NCBI RefSeq assembly: GCF_030409875.1
Contig: NZ_JAUFQR010000001.1
Coordinates: 496,001-560,000, forward strand
Direction of reading: 5' to 3'
DNA length: 64,000 nucleotides
Origin: Chryseobacterium tructae
GTDB lineage: Bacteria > Bacteroidota > Bacteroidia > Flavobacteriales > Weeksellaceae
Position 1 is the first letter of the stretch; each line of letters opens with the position of its first letter. Positions 27,868 to 34,189 of this stretch are shown here, one piece after another. The translations under genes were made by a program, and so were the position numbers. Below the pieces are notes generated by a model, which was not told where the DNA came from, did not search any database, and saw nothing but the letters and a program-made list of their open reading frames with translations.

Positions 27868-28224
27868 TCATTTCTTGTTTTTGTCTTGATGAAAAATTGT
27901 TAAGGTCGAAAATAATGCTGTCAAACCAATATTCAACCAAAATTGCCAATTCTGTCTATTAATCATTGTCAGGGTGAGGGTTAGAATAGTTAGAAAAGAA
28001 AGTCCAAATAAATAAGGTGTCGCCTTGAAATTTTGAGTTAGAAAGTTAATTATTTTAAAACGAATTTCAGTTAATTCAATAGCTTTTTCCCAAAGATTTC
28101 TTTTCGAGATTTTCTGTGAAGGAAATATTCGTACACCGCAGTCAATGATTTTATTTTGGTCAGTGTCAACTATTGCCCAACCAATTGAGTTGTTTCCTAA
28201 ATCAAGTCCAAGTATTTTGCTCAT
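27868..28224 (-). CDS. Mini-protein: Cas9-type RuvC-I segment plus two membrane helices
   Basis: About 118 residues from ATG 28224, 4 bp after the stop of the DUF2695 gene. Residues ~1-38 (KILGLDLGNNSIGWAIVD, then CGVRIFPSQK) closely match the N-terminal RuvC-I motif of flavobacterial type II-C Cas9, including the catalytic Asp. No Arg-rich bridge helix, HNH or other RuvC parts follow. Instead come a helix (KRNLWEKAIELTEIRFKIIN), two hydrophobic segments (~70-90 and ~96-115) and a basic tail (HQDKNKK). It cannot be a complete nuclease. It may be a diverged small family that keeps the RNase-H-fold start, or a Cas9 fragment joined to a membrane anchor. No CRISPR repeats are nearby. Confidence 0.7.
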   Translation of the reverse strand: MSKILGLDLGNNSIGWAIVDTDQNKIIDCGVRIFPSQKISKRNLWEKAIELTEIRFKIINFLTQNFKATPYLFGLSFLTILTLTLTMINRQNWQFWLNIGLTALFSTLTIFHQDKNKK

Positions 28225-28228
28225 TTTA

Positions 28229-28525
28229 TTAATTTTCAAATTTTTCTTCAACATTCGCTAAAATTTCACAGTCACAATAACCACCGTTTTCAGCAAACCA
28301 GTTTAAAACAGTTTCAATATTTTCTATCTTATTTTTTACTAAAAATTCTAATGTCAATTTGTTTGTATCATCACAATTATTTTCTTCTAATTGATTGTCA
28401 AGATAATCAAATAAATTTTCAAAAATTTCTCTGTCCATTGGCAAACTCTGTTCAAACTCTTTTTGTTTCTTTTCTCGCAACTCTTTCAAAAATTGTTTTC
28501 TTCGTTCTTTTTCGTCTTTGTCCAT
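28229..28525 (-). CDS. DUF2695 family protein
   Basis: 98 residues. The N-terminal third is strongly charged and helical (KDEKERRKQFLKELREKKQK). The C-terminus has VLNWFAENGGYCDCEILANV, the conserved NGGYCDCE motif of DUF2695, whose role is unknown. It forms a two-gene unit with the RuvC-I mini-protein, whose ATG follows the stop by 4 bp. The CDCE motif suggests a metal or thiol site, though this is inference. Confidence 0.8.
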   Translation of the reverse strand: MDKDEKERRKQFLKELREKKQKEFEQSLPMDREIFENLFDYLDNQLEENNCDDTNKLTLEFLVKNKIENIETVLNWFAENGGYCDCEILANVEEKFEN

Positions 28526-28553
28526 AGGGTTCTTTTATTTCTTGGTGTATGTC

Positions 28554-28609
28554 GTGCTATGCTTGCCGCTAATGTTTCGGGGTTTGCCGAAGGCGGGGAT
28601 TTTTAGCAC
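28554..28609. repeat. Large GC-rich imperfect hairpin at a cassette edge
   Basis: GTGCTA (28554) pairs with TAGCAC (28604-28609), with an inner GCCGC / GCGG pair and a G-rich loop. It is clearly more GC-rich than the surroundings and no T run follows, so it is not a terminator. It lies just upstream of the DUF2695 gene, and another hairpin pair lies just past the other end of the two-gene unit. Confidence 0.5.
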
Positions 28610-28704
28610 ATCAGTTCAATAAAATTATTAACCTTGAACCTTGCACAAATGTTCAACCGAAGCACTTCAGCCCCGTTTTTGGAAAACCCTTGTTTTGCAC
28701 GTTT

Positions 28705-29334
28705 TTATTTTAAGTCAACTAATGTATAATATTTTCCTTTATTCCATATGTTCCATATATTCTCAATGGGTTTTGGTAGAAATCCTAAGAAACCTTTGAT
28801 CGCTTCATCAAATGCTAAATTACCAATACCTTGTAAACTTATTAAAGTGTTACTTCTTCCTTTTTTAGATTGCTGAATTAGAGCTTCTATGATTTCATTT
28901 GGATTATCAATAATTTTATCAGAAATCATTTCGTCTATTTTAAAAACTATACAATTTTTGAATTCTAAATTTTTATCCAATACAATAATTTCTGTTCCCC
29001 CAGAATATGTCCAATTTGTTTCATTTTCTAGTTCATCAACAAACTTTGCAAAGTAGTTTTGGCTAAAAGCCCATGGAATTGCATCGTTGTTAAACATTCG
29101 ACTAATTCCAAGTTCTTCCATATCTGGAGCAAACTCACTATTCCAATATGCGCCATAACCTGCACAATAAAAGTGAAGATTTTCACCACTTCTATGGTTT
29201 AAATATTCAAGTCTTTGAATTATTTCATCAAATCCTTTTTTATGAAATTTAGGTGCAATTAAAATACATCCCATCGAATTTGGATATGAGTTTTTATGAG
29301 TTTTTACTTTATCAAGGTTTGGTGCTTCAATCAT
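28705..29334 (-). CDS. Unknown 209-aa protein
   Basis: A soluble alpha/beta protein with MGCILIAPKFHKKGFDEIIQ, then ENLHFYCAGYGAYWNSEFAP and TYSGGTEIIVLDKNLEF, ending FLPKPIENIWNIWNKGKYYT. The first part has a Rossmann-like beta-alpha rhythm. No signal peptide or membrane helix. I recognise no family. It lies alone between the cassette-like hairpin and a 1-kb gene-free region and is probably element cargo. Confidence 0.65.
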   Translation of the reverse strand: MIEAPNLDKVKTHKNSYPNSMGCILIAPKFHKKGFDEIIQRLEYLNHRSGENLHFYCAGYGAYWNSEFAPDMEELGISRMFNNDAIPWAFSQNYFAKFVDELENETNWTYSGGTEIIVLDKNLEFKNCIVFKIDEMISDKIIDNPNEIIEALIQQSKKGRSNTLISLQGIGNLAFDEAIKGFLGFLPKPIENIWNIWNKGKYYTLVDLK

Positions 29335-30348
29335 GTTTATGTAGTTTGGTTAAATGTCGTATAACTTTCTAATTTACGCATTGCGTCAATGATAACAATA
29401 GATCTTGCGTCATTTTTTTAATCTTTATGGATTGATGCGTGTAATAATTTGATTTTCAATAATAACGAATGAAATGTTTTTATCTTTTTTTGTGTGGGCG
29501 CATATTTTTGATATGATTTAGGTAAGTAATCTTTATGGTTTTGATGGGGGTGTAAAAAATAGGAATTATGACAAGTGCACTTTTGTCAATATATACCTAC
29601 CTATTTACCCCAAAAACGAAAAAAGTCCCTCGATGAAACGAAAGACTTTGAAAACACAAATGATGCAATTTTTTGTTGGTTCATACAATCTTAACGTGTA
29701 ATCTCTGCAAACTACTATAAACAGATGGGCTTTCCGTGTTTCTGCAACATATTACCAATATATACTATAATTTCATTATTTATCCCTTTCTAACTCTCTT
29801 CTAAATAACCCTAAACCACTATTTCGGGTAACTCTGGTAAACGGTTTGTGATGTTTTGGCTCAATACTTAATTCAATTACGGATATACAGGAAACTGTAT
29901 AATACTTAGGTTACTATTTACACCAATGCTCGCTAAATTTCACGGTAAAAAGACACCCCTATACCTAATCTCAAATTTTTTGTATATGTATCGAGTCTGT
30001 ACCCACTAAGCAGATTTCGCACCCCCTCAAAGATCTTTTTTTGACATACCCCCTATGGAGGGTTTTTATTTTTCTCAGACTCTTTTTGTTTTCCAGTGCT
30101 TCGACTAGTTAAAAAGTTTTTAATAAGATCTTGTAAAGTGTTGATATTTTGATTGAAAAGTATTGTTAATACTTGTGTTTATCAGTGTTTTATTGTATAT
30201 TTATACTGCTTTTGTAAGCTACTTTCTACTAAAAAATACCTTGTTTCTATGTGTACAAGGTTCGATATAAAAACAAAAATGCCTTGAAGTGTTGGAGCAC
30301 GACAAGGCGACATCAATAAATTTTAAATCATACTTAAAACTTATCAAC
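29335..30348. other. 1-kb gene-free region with iteron-like repeats (possible origin or control region)
   Basis: No reading frame of note on either strand. TTGCGTCA occurs at 29381-29388 and 29405-29412 (24-bp step) with a related GATGCGTG at ~29436. A weak GC-rich hairpin followed by T5 lies at about 30050-30075. Long AT-rich stretches fill the rest. It could hold the replication origin of the excised element, given the polymerase-like and ParB-like genes, but this is speculation. The right end carries paired inverted repeats before ardA. Confidence 0.4.
30238..30308 (+). promoter_or_regulatory. Paired inverted repeats in the ardA leader
   Basis: ACCTTG-N12-CAAGGT at 30238-30261 and GCCTTG-N16-CAAGGC at 30281-30308 share the half-site CCTTG/CAAGG. 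Either two operators for one repressor, or two RNA hairpins that can exchange partners, could regulate ardA, whose ATG is at 30349. Confidence 0.45.
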
Positions 30349-30873
30349 ATGACAAAGTTAACAAATTGTCTTGATACTGCTAGTATCTACGTAGGAACGT
30401 ACGCAAAGTACAATAACTGCTCACTATTTGGGAAATGGATGAACCTTTCCGATTATTCTAATTATAACGAACTGCTCAGTGCAATGTATGAACTTCATAA
30501 AGACGAACATGATCCCGAATTTATGTTTCAAGATTATGAATGTCCAATTCTGGAAAAGCTGGGATTATTGAGCGAATGTAATATATCAAAAGATATTTAT
30601 GACGTTCTTGAACAGATCAATGATTCTGGACATGACGTAGAGGTATACGAAGCGTGTTTGGATAATCTCGGAAATATGGACTTTCAAAGCTTGTATGAAT
30701 ATGTAAACAATTTTTATTACGGCGAATACGACAGCGATGAAGATTTTGTACAATGGCTGTACGAAGATGACACGTTTAATATTCCTAATTGGATTGTTAT
30801 TGATTGGGAAGCTACGGCAAGAAGTATAATGTTTGATTACTTTGAGAGTAATGGACATTATTTTAAATCGTAG
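30349..30873 (+). CDS. ardA: ArdA-type antirestriction protein
   Basis: About 174 residues from ATG 30349; an upstream frame extension (from 30289) has no family similarity and overlaps the leader repeats. The protein is very acidic (EYDSDEDFVQWLYEDD; DEHDPEFMFQDYE), as expected for a DNA mimic that blocks type I restriction enzymes. ArdA features visible: ASIYVGTYAKYNNCSLFGKW near the start, and WIVIDWEATARSIMFDYFES near the end. It would protect the element on entry to a new host. It is the last gene before the right att site and the only rightward gene at this end. Confidence 0.88.
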   Translation: MTKLTNCLDTASIYVGTYAKYNNCSLFGKWMNLSDYSNYNELLSAMYELHKDEHDPEFMFQDYECPILEKLGLLSECNISKDIYDVLEQINDSGHDVEVYEACLDNLGNMDFQSLYEYVNNFYYGEYDSDEDFVQWLYEDDTFNIPNWIVIDWEATARSIMFDYFESNGHYFKS

Positions 30874-30969
30874 TATATTTGCATTATAATAAACTCAGTT
30901 GTAACTCTTAAAGTTCAAATAAGTTTAATTAGATTCAAACAGATTCAAAAAAGCATTTTTCAAAAGTTT

Positions 30970-30993
30970 GGGTACGATTTTGGGTACAAAAGC
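30970..30993 (+). repeat. Right-end GGGTAC tandem repeat (candidate integrase arm site)
   Basis: GGGTACGATTTT at 30970-30981 is followed by GGGTACAAAAGC at 30982-30993, the same 12-bp step and orientation as GGGTACAACTTT x2 at the left end. It lies 63 bp inside the right core repeat. Confidence 0.55.
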
Positions 30994-30998
30994 AAAAA

Positions 30999-31043
30999 AG
31001 AGAAAATGTAATTATTTAAAATTCAATAATTTACAAATTCTCT
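30999..31043 (-). terminator. Element-supplied terminator for ssrA
   Basis: AGAGAA..TGTAA pairs with TTTACA..TTCTCT around an AT-rich loop, and on the minus strand it is followed by T6. It stands directly after the tmRNA 3' end and replaces the terminator separated by the insertion (now at 11086). Confidence 0.6.
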
Positions 31044-31055
31044 TTAGCTTAAAAA

Positions 31056-31070
31056 GTGGAGTTGGAGGGA
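31056..31070. repeat. attR core within the tmRNA 3' end
   Basis: GTGGAGTTGGAGGGA, identical to 11119-11133. Here it continues into the rest of the tmRNA T-arm (TTCGAACCCTCG), so the functional gene is kept on this side. Confidence 0.8.
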
Positions 31071-31455
31071 TTCGAACCCTCGTCCAAACAAGCAATACAT
31101 AAGCTTTCTACATGCTTATTCTACCATTGGTTTTCGACTGAAGGCAGAGGATAGACACCCAACTTCCAGCTTATCTTCTAAGGTTTTCGAATTTCAGCCG
31201 AAGCTTCTGAAATCTTATTTCCGCATTCCTATATCCCAGGATCAAACGCCGCAGAACAGAGCATTTGTGGAATATCTTGCTTCCCTACTGAAATCTTCGG
31301 GAAAACGCTTGATCTACTATACTTCGATATTAAGCTGCAAGAGCGAACTCTTCGTTGCCAGTTAAAATTTTGTAGCAAGGGATTATAGAGATCGCGCTAC
31401 GGTTCTCTGCATGCTTACTTACCCATTGGTCTTGCTGTCGAAACCAGTCAACCCC
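31057..31455 (-). ncRNA. ssrA: tmRNA (ssrA), tag GNEEFALAA
   Basis: The 5' end GGGGTTGACTGGTTTCGACA and the 3' end TTCGAATCCCTCCAACTCCA are standard tmRNA ends and form the acceptor stem (GGGGUUG with CAACUCC). The tag frame in the middle reads GGC AAC GAA GAG TTC GCT CTT GCA GCT TAA, giving GNEEFALAA, which matches the usual ALAA degradation ending. tmRNA rescues stalled ribosomes with SmpB. Its 3' end is the integration site of the 20-kb element. Confidence 0.95.
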
Positions 31456-31667
31456 ATGAATAAAGTGATGGCAAAGATAATGCTTTTTGTTTACATTTCA
31501 TTAATGTTGATTGTTTTGATGAAAAATAAGCTCATAAAAAAAGACTGAATGGCTATAATTTAAATGTTTAGAAATTGTGGATAAAAAAAAATAGTGCGTA
31601 AACTGCCTTTAATACTAGGTTTTTAAGGAGGATAAAGATCAATTGAAGATTGTTTCTTATAATATGT

Positions 31668-31698
31668 TTTGTACTTCAAGAAAAAAAGCCTAGTTTTG
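31668..31698 (+). promoter_or_regulatory. rpsU promoter (Bacteroidota sigma type)
   Basis: TTTG at 31668-31671, 19-bp spacer, TAGTTTTG at 31691-31698, 24 bp before the rpsU start. It matches the TTTG/TAnnTTTG consensus exactly. Confidence 0.75.
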
Positions 31699-31721
31699 CA
31701 ATCCAAAATGAGATGTAAAAT

Positions 31722-31919
31722 ATGTTAATAATTCCAGTTAAAGATGGTGAATCCATCGACAGAGCTTTAAAAAAATACAAAAGAAAATTTGATAAAACAG
31801 GTACAGTTCGTCAATTAAGATCTAGACAAGCGTTTATCAAGCCTTCTGTAACTTTGAGACAATCTAAGTTGAAAGCTGCTTACAAGCAAAGAGCACTTAG
31901 CAAGGAAGAGCAGGCTTAA
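31722..31919 (+). CDS. rpsU: Ribosomal protein bS21
   Basis: 65 residues, the usual length. MLIIPVKDGESIDRALKKYK, then FDKTGTVRQLRSRQAF, and a basic tail (SKLKAAYKQRALSKEEQA). bS21 is part of the 30S platform near the anti-Shine-Dalgarno end, of special interest in Bacteroidota, where Shine-Dalgarno sequences are rarely used. It has its own promoter and is followed by a hairpin, with xerC and hpf downstream as in other Flavobacteriia. Confidence 0.97.
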   Translation: MLIIPVKDGESIDRALKKYKRKFDKTGTVRQLRSRQAFIKPSVTLRQSKLKAAYKQRALSKEEQA

Positions 31920-31943
31920 GAATTTTTTCTTAAACACATATTA

Positions 31944-31990
31944 ATTCACTTCTTAAATTCTTATATTTGAGAAGTGAATTTTTATTTTTA
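31944..31990 (+). terminator. Hairpin between rpsU and xerC
   Basis: AATTCACTTCT pairs with AGAAGTGAATT, followed by TTTTATTTTT. The loop contains TATATTTG (31962-31969), a -7-like box, so xerC may be expressed from a promoter inside the terminator. Confidence 0.65.
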
Positions 31991-31995
31991 TACCA

Positions 31996-32886
31996 ATGAT
32001 GCTGGAAAAGTTTTTAGAATACTTACAATTCGAAAAAAGGTACTCACCTCACACCATTACAAGCTACAAAAAAGACCTTGACGACTTTTCCCATTTCTAT
32101 CTCAGAACAGAATCCTCCCACGATATTTCCAAAGCCGATAAAAAAATCATCAGAAACTTTATCGTTGATCTAAGCGAAAATAATATCTCCAAAAGAAGTA
32201 TCAATCGAAAACTTTCATCACTCAGAAGTTTTTATCTTTTCCTCTTAAAGATAGGCGAAATTAAGGTTTCTCCTACTGAAGGGATATCTTCCTTGAAATT
32301 TTACGCAGAAAAGCAGATTCCTATGTCTGAAGAAGAAATGACTGATCTTAATGATCGGGTCTTTGAACAGGTACATGACATCCTGGAAAAATGCATCATG
32401 GAAGTGCTTTATCAAACAGGAATGAGAAAAGCAGAACTTTGTGGCCTGATATTTGAGAATGTTAATATAGACGGAAATGAATTAAAAGTAATAGGGAAGG
32501 GGAATAAACAAAGAGTGATTCCTATTTCCGAAGACTTGTCTGAATTACTTAAAAGTTATTTGGAAATAAGAAAGCCACAGACAGAATATCAAGTCTATTT
32601 TTTTGTCAATAAGGAAGGGAAAAAACTCAACGAAAAATTTGTTTATGTGGTAGTTAATAAGTACCTTAGTCTTGTAACAACGAAAGAAAAAAGAAGTCCT
32701 CACATCCTTCGCCATAGCTTTGCTACTCACGTGTTGGATAATGGGGCGGAGATCTCCAAAGTAAAAAAAATATTAGGGCATTCCAGTCTTGCCAGTACTC
32801 AGGTCTATACGAATGCTAATATTGAACAATTGAAAAAAGTGTTTAATCAAGCTCACCCTCGAGCGTCAAAAAAAGAAGAATTATGA
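31996..32886 (+). CDS. xerC: Tyrosine recombinase XerC
   Basis: 296 residues, the normal Xer length. The N-terminal SAM-like domain (MLEKFLEYLQFEKRYSPHTI) is followed by the catalytic domain with Arg in LYQTGMRKAELCGL, Lys in VIGKGNKQRVIP, H-x-x-R in SPHILRHSFATHVLD, and GHSSLASTQVYTN with the nucleophilic Tyr. XerC resolves chromosome dimers at dif. It overlaps hpf by 4 bp (ATGA). Location next to rpsU and away from the 20-kb element marks it as the housekeeping recombinase; its sequence differs strongly from the element integrase. Confidence 0.92.
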   Translation: MMLEKFLEYLQFEKRYSPHTITSYKKDLDDFSHFYLRTESSHDISKADKKIIRNFIVDLSENNISKRSINRKLSSLRSFYLFLLKIGEIKVSPTEGISSLKFYAEKQIPMSEEEMTDLNDRVFEQVHDILEKCIMEVLYQTGMRKAELCGLIFENVNIDGNELKVIGKGNKQRVIPISEDLSELLKSYLEIRKPQTEYQVYFFVNKEGKKLNEKFVYVVVNKYLSLVTTKEKRSPHILRHSFATHVLDNGAEISKVKKILGHSSLASTQVYTNANIEQLKKVFNQAHPRASKKEEL

Positions 32887-33173
32887 AGATTTCAATTCAA
32901 TCAATTGGTTTAACTCCACACGAACCACTAGAATCACACATCGACAAAAAAGTAAGTAAGCTAGAAACATTCTATGATAAAATTCAAGAGTGTAAAGTAT
33001 TTCTGAAAGTAGAAAATAATGCGGATAAAGCTAATAAAACAGCGGAGATTATTTTGGCGGTTCCGGGAGACGATATTGTCGTAAAGAAGACATCTGCAAG
33101 TTTTGAAGAAAGTTTGGATCTTTGTGTTGATACAGCTAAAAAGCTATTAATCAAGAAAAAAGAAATGGCATAG
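32883..33173 (+). CDS. hpf: Ribosome hibernation-promoting factor HPF/YfiA (short form)
   Basis: 96 residues, the short HPF type. MKISIQSIGLTPHEPLESHI, then KVSKLETFYDKIQECKVFLK and the basic C-terminal end (DTAKKLLIKKKEMA) give the beta-alpha-beta-beta-beta-alpha fold that binds the 30S channel in resting cells. Its ATG overlaps the xerC stop (ATGA), so the two are translationally coupled. The tRNA cluster follows ~110 bp downstream from its own promoter. Confidence 0.92.
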   Translation: MKISIQSIGLTPHEPLESHIDKKVSKLETFYDKIQECKVFLKVENNADKANKTAEIILAVPGDDIVVKKTSASFEESLDLCVDTAKKLLIKKKEMA

Positions 33174-33203
33174 AAAAAAAAGTTAAAAAAAGTTTATAAA
33201 ATA

Positions 33204-33235
33204 TTTGAGAATTCAAAAAATCTGTTCTATCTTTG
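33204..33235 (+). promoter_or_regulatory. Promoter of the tRNA cluster
   Basis: TTTG at 33204-33207, 20-bp spacer, TATCTTTG at 33228-33235, 48 bp before the first tRNA. It is an exact fit to the phylum consensus. Confidence 0.75.
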
Positions 33236-33282
33236 CAATCGCAAAAAAGGAACAGCGATCTTTTGAATTCTTTTTTATATTT

Positions 33283-33356
33283 GCCTCCATAGCTCAGTTG
33301 GCCAGAGCACGTGATTTGTAATCTCGGGGTCGTGGGTTCGAATCCCTCTGGAGGCT
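33283..33356 (+). tRNA. tRNA-Thr (anticodon TGT), copy 1
   Basis: GCCTCCA/TGGAGGC acceptor stem and anticodon loop TTTGTAA. First gene of the duplicated Thr-Tyr-Gly unit; identical to the copy at 33708. Confidence 0.95.
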
Positions 33357-33376
33357 CAATTTAATATAAAATATCT

Positions 33377-33457
33377 GGGGAGATTCCAGAGTGGCTAAAT
33401 GGGACTGACTGTAACTCAGTTGCTTCGGCTTCGTAGGTTCGAATCCTGCTCTCCCCA
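33377..33457 (+). tRNA. tRNA-Tyr (anticodon GTA), copy 1
   Basis: GGGGAGA/TCTCCCC acceptor stem, anticodon loop CTGTAAC, and the long variable arm (GCTTCGGC) of class II tRNAs. Confidence 0.95.
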
Positions 33458-33479
33458 CTATATTTTTTTTAAAAAAAAG

Positions 33480-33511
33480 TTTGCAAGATTAAAAAATAAT
33501 TCTTAGTTTTG
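33480..33511 (+). promoter_or_regulatory. Promoter before tRNA-Gly copy 1
   Basis: TTTG at 33480-33483, 20-bp spacer, TAGTTTTG at 33504-33511, 35 bp before tRNA-Gly. The same arrangement recurs at 33904-33935. Confidence 0.65.
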
Positions 33512-33545
33512 CACAGCGTTTACCAATAGTTTTGGAAACAAAATT

Positions 33546-33618
33546 GCGGAAGTAGCTCAGTTGGTAGAGCGTCAGCCTTCCAAGCTGAATGTCGCGGGTT
33601 CGACCCCCGTCTTCCGCT
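33546..33618 (+). tRNA. tRNA-Gly (anticodon TCC), copy 1
   Basis: GCGGAAG/CTTCCGC acceptor stem, anticodon loop CTTCCAA, standard T-arm GGGTTCGACCCC. Confidence 0.95.
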
Positions 33619-33620
33619 CA

Positions 33621-33651
33621 CAAAAATCAATATTTAAAGTTGATTTTTTTA
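33621..33651 (+). terminator. Terminator after tRNA-Gly copy 1
   Basis: AAAATCAA pairs with TTGATTTT, followed by further T. It separates the two tRNA units. Confidence 0.6.
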
Positions 33652-33707
33652 ACACTGAAATGCGTAGAGTAGAGTTTCTCCATCGTTTTCAGTCTAAAAG
33701 TTAAATT

Positions 33708-33781
33708 GCCTCCATAGCTCAGTTGGCCAGAGCACGTGATTTGTAATCTCGGGGTCGTGGGTTCGAATCCCTCTGGAGGCT
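33708..33781 (+). tRNA. tRNA-Thr (anticodon TGT), copy 2
   Basis: Identical to copy 1. Unlike copy 1, no TAnnTTTG box is seen upstream, and a terminator precedes it at 33621. Confidence 0.95.
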
Positions 33782-33801
33782 CAATTTAATATAAAATATC
33801 T

Positions 33802-33882
33802 GGGGAGATTCCAGAGTGGCTAAATGGGACTGACTGTAACTCAGTTGCTTCGGCTTCGTAGGTTCGAATCCTGCTCTCCCCA
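33802..33882 (+). tRNA. tRNA-Tyr (anticodon GTA), copy 2
   Basis: Identical to the copy at 33377. Confidence 0.95.
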
Positions 33883-33903
33883 CATTTTATATTAGAAAAA
33901 AAG

Positions 33904-33935
33904 TTTGCAGAATTGAAAATTAATTCTTAGTTTTG
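33904..33935 (+). promoter_or_regulatory. Promoter before tRNA-Gly copy 2
   Basis: TTTG at 33904-33907, 20-bp spacer, TAGTTTTG at 33928-33935; a duplicate of 33480-33511. Confidence 0.65.
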
Positions 33936-33969
33936 CAAAGCGTTTACCAATAATTTTGGAAACAAAATT

Positions 33970-34042
33970 GCGGAAGTAGCTCAGTTGGTAGAGCGTCAGC
34001 CTTCCAAGCTGAATGTCGCGGGTTCGACCCCCGTCTTCCGCT
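33970..34042 (+). tRNA. tRNA-Gly (anticodon TCC), copy 2
   Basis: Identical to the copy at 33546. Confidence 0.95.
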
Positions 34043-34043
34043 C

Positions 34044-34076
34044 AAAAAAATCACGCTATTCAGTGTGATTTTTTTA
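34044..34076 (+). terminator. Terminator after tRNA-Gly copy 2
   Basis: AAAAAATCAC pairs with GTGTGATTTTTT. It precedes tRNA-Thr(GGT) by only a few bases, so some read-through is likely. Confidence 0.6.
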
Positions 34077-34082
34077 ATTAAT

Positions 34083-34154
34083 GCCGACTTAGCTCAGCGG
34101 TAGAGTGCTTCCTTGGTAAGGAAGAGGTCACGGGTTCAAGTCCCGTAGTTGGCT
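34083..34154 (+). tRNA. tRNA-Thr (anticodon GGT)
   Basis: GCCGACT/AGTTGGC acceptor stem, anticodon loop TTGGTAA. It lies outside the duplicated unit. Confidence 0.95.
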
Positions 34155-34162
34155 CTCGAATC

Positions 34163-34189
34163 TCCCGAATCCCTTCGGGAATTTTTTTT
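34163..34189 (+). terminator. Terminator of the tRNA cluster
   Basis: TCCCGAA pairs with TTCGGGA, followed by ATTTTTTTT. The following ~310 bp up to the response regulator start are AT-rich and hold nothing else recognisable. Confidence 0.8.

Larger units (their letters stand above)
11119..31070 (+). mobile_element. Integrative element inserted in the 3' end of ssrA (~20 kb)
   Basis: A 15-bp direct repeat, GTGGAGTTGGAGGGA, lies at 11119-11133 and 31056-31070; the right copy is the 3' end of the tmRNA gene. A tyrosine recombinase starts 160 bp inside the left end. Tandem 12-bp repeats beginning GGGTAC lie near both ends and could be integrase arm sites. Cargo includes HTH, ParB-like and polymerase-like proteins, a T6SS VgrG/effector block, a candidate RiPP cluster, a RuvC-I/membrane mini-protein and ArdA. 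I saw no relaxase, coupling protein, conjugation or phage structural gene, so mobility beyond excision probably depends on a helper (inference). Confidence 0.8.
33283..34042 (+). repeat. Tandem duplication of the Thr-Tyr-Gly tRNA unit (~425 bp)
   Basis: Matching tRNA starts are 33283/33708, 33377/33802 and 33546/33970, offsets of 425, 425 and 424 bp. The tRNAs are identical between units. The Tyr-Gly spacer is nearly identical, including its promoter; the sequence before tRNA-Thr differs. Confidence 0.9.

Noticed and set aside
27868..28224. Annotation as Cas9 or as part of a CRISPR system
   Set aside because: Only the RuvC-I strand region is present; there is no bridge helix, HNH or PAM domain, no cas1/cas2, and no direct-repeat array in the window.
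30289..30348. Longer start for ardA
   Set aside because: The extra 20 residues do not resemble ArdA and cover the inverted repeats of the leader; ATG 30349 starts the conserved part.
11119..31070. Prophage or conjugative transposon
   Set aside because: No capsid, portal, terminase, relaxase, VirB4 or TraG-like gene was seen. The VgrG and PAAR-like genes belong to a T6SS cargo set, and the rest is maintenance and cargo.
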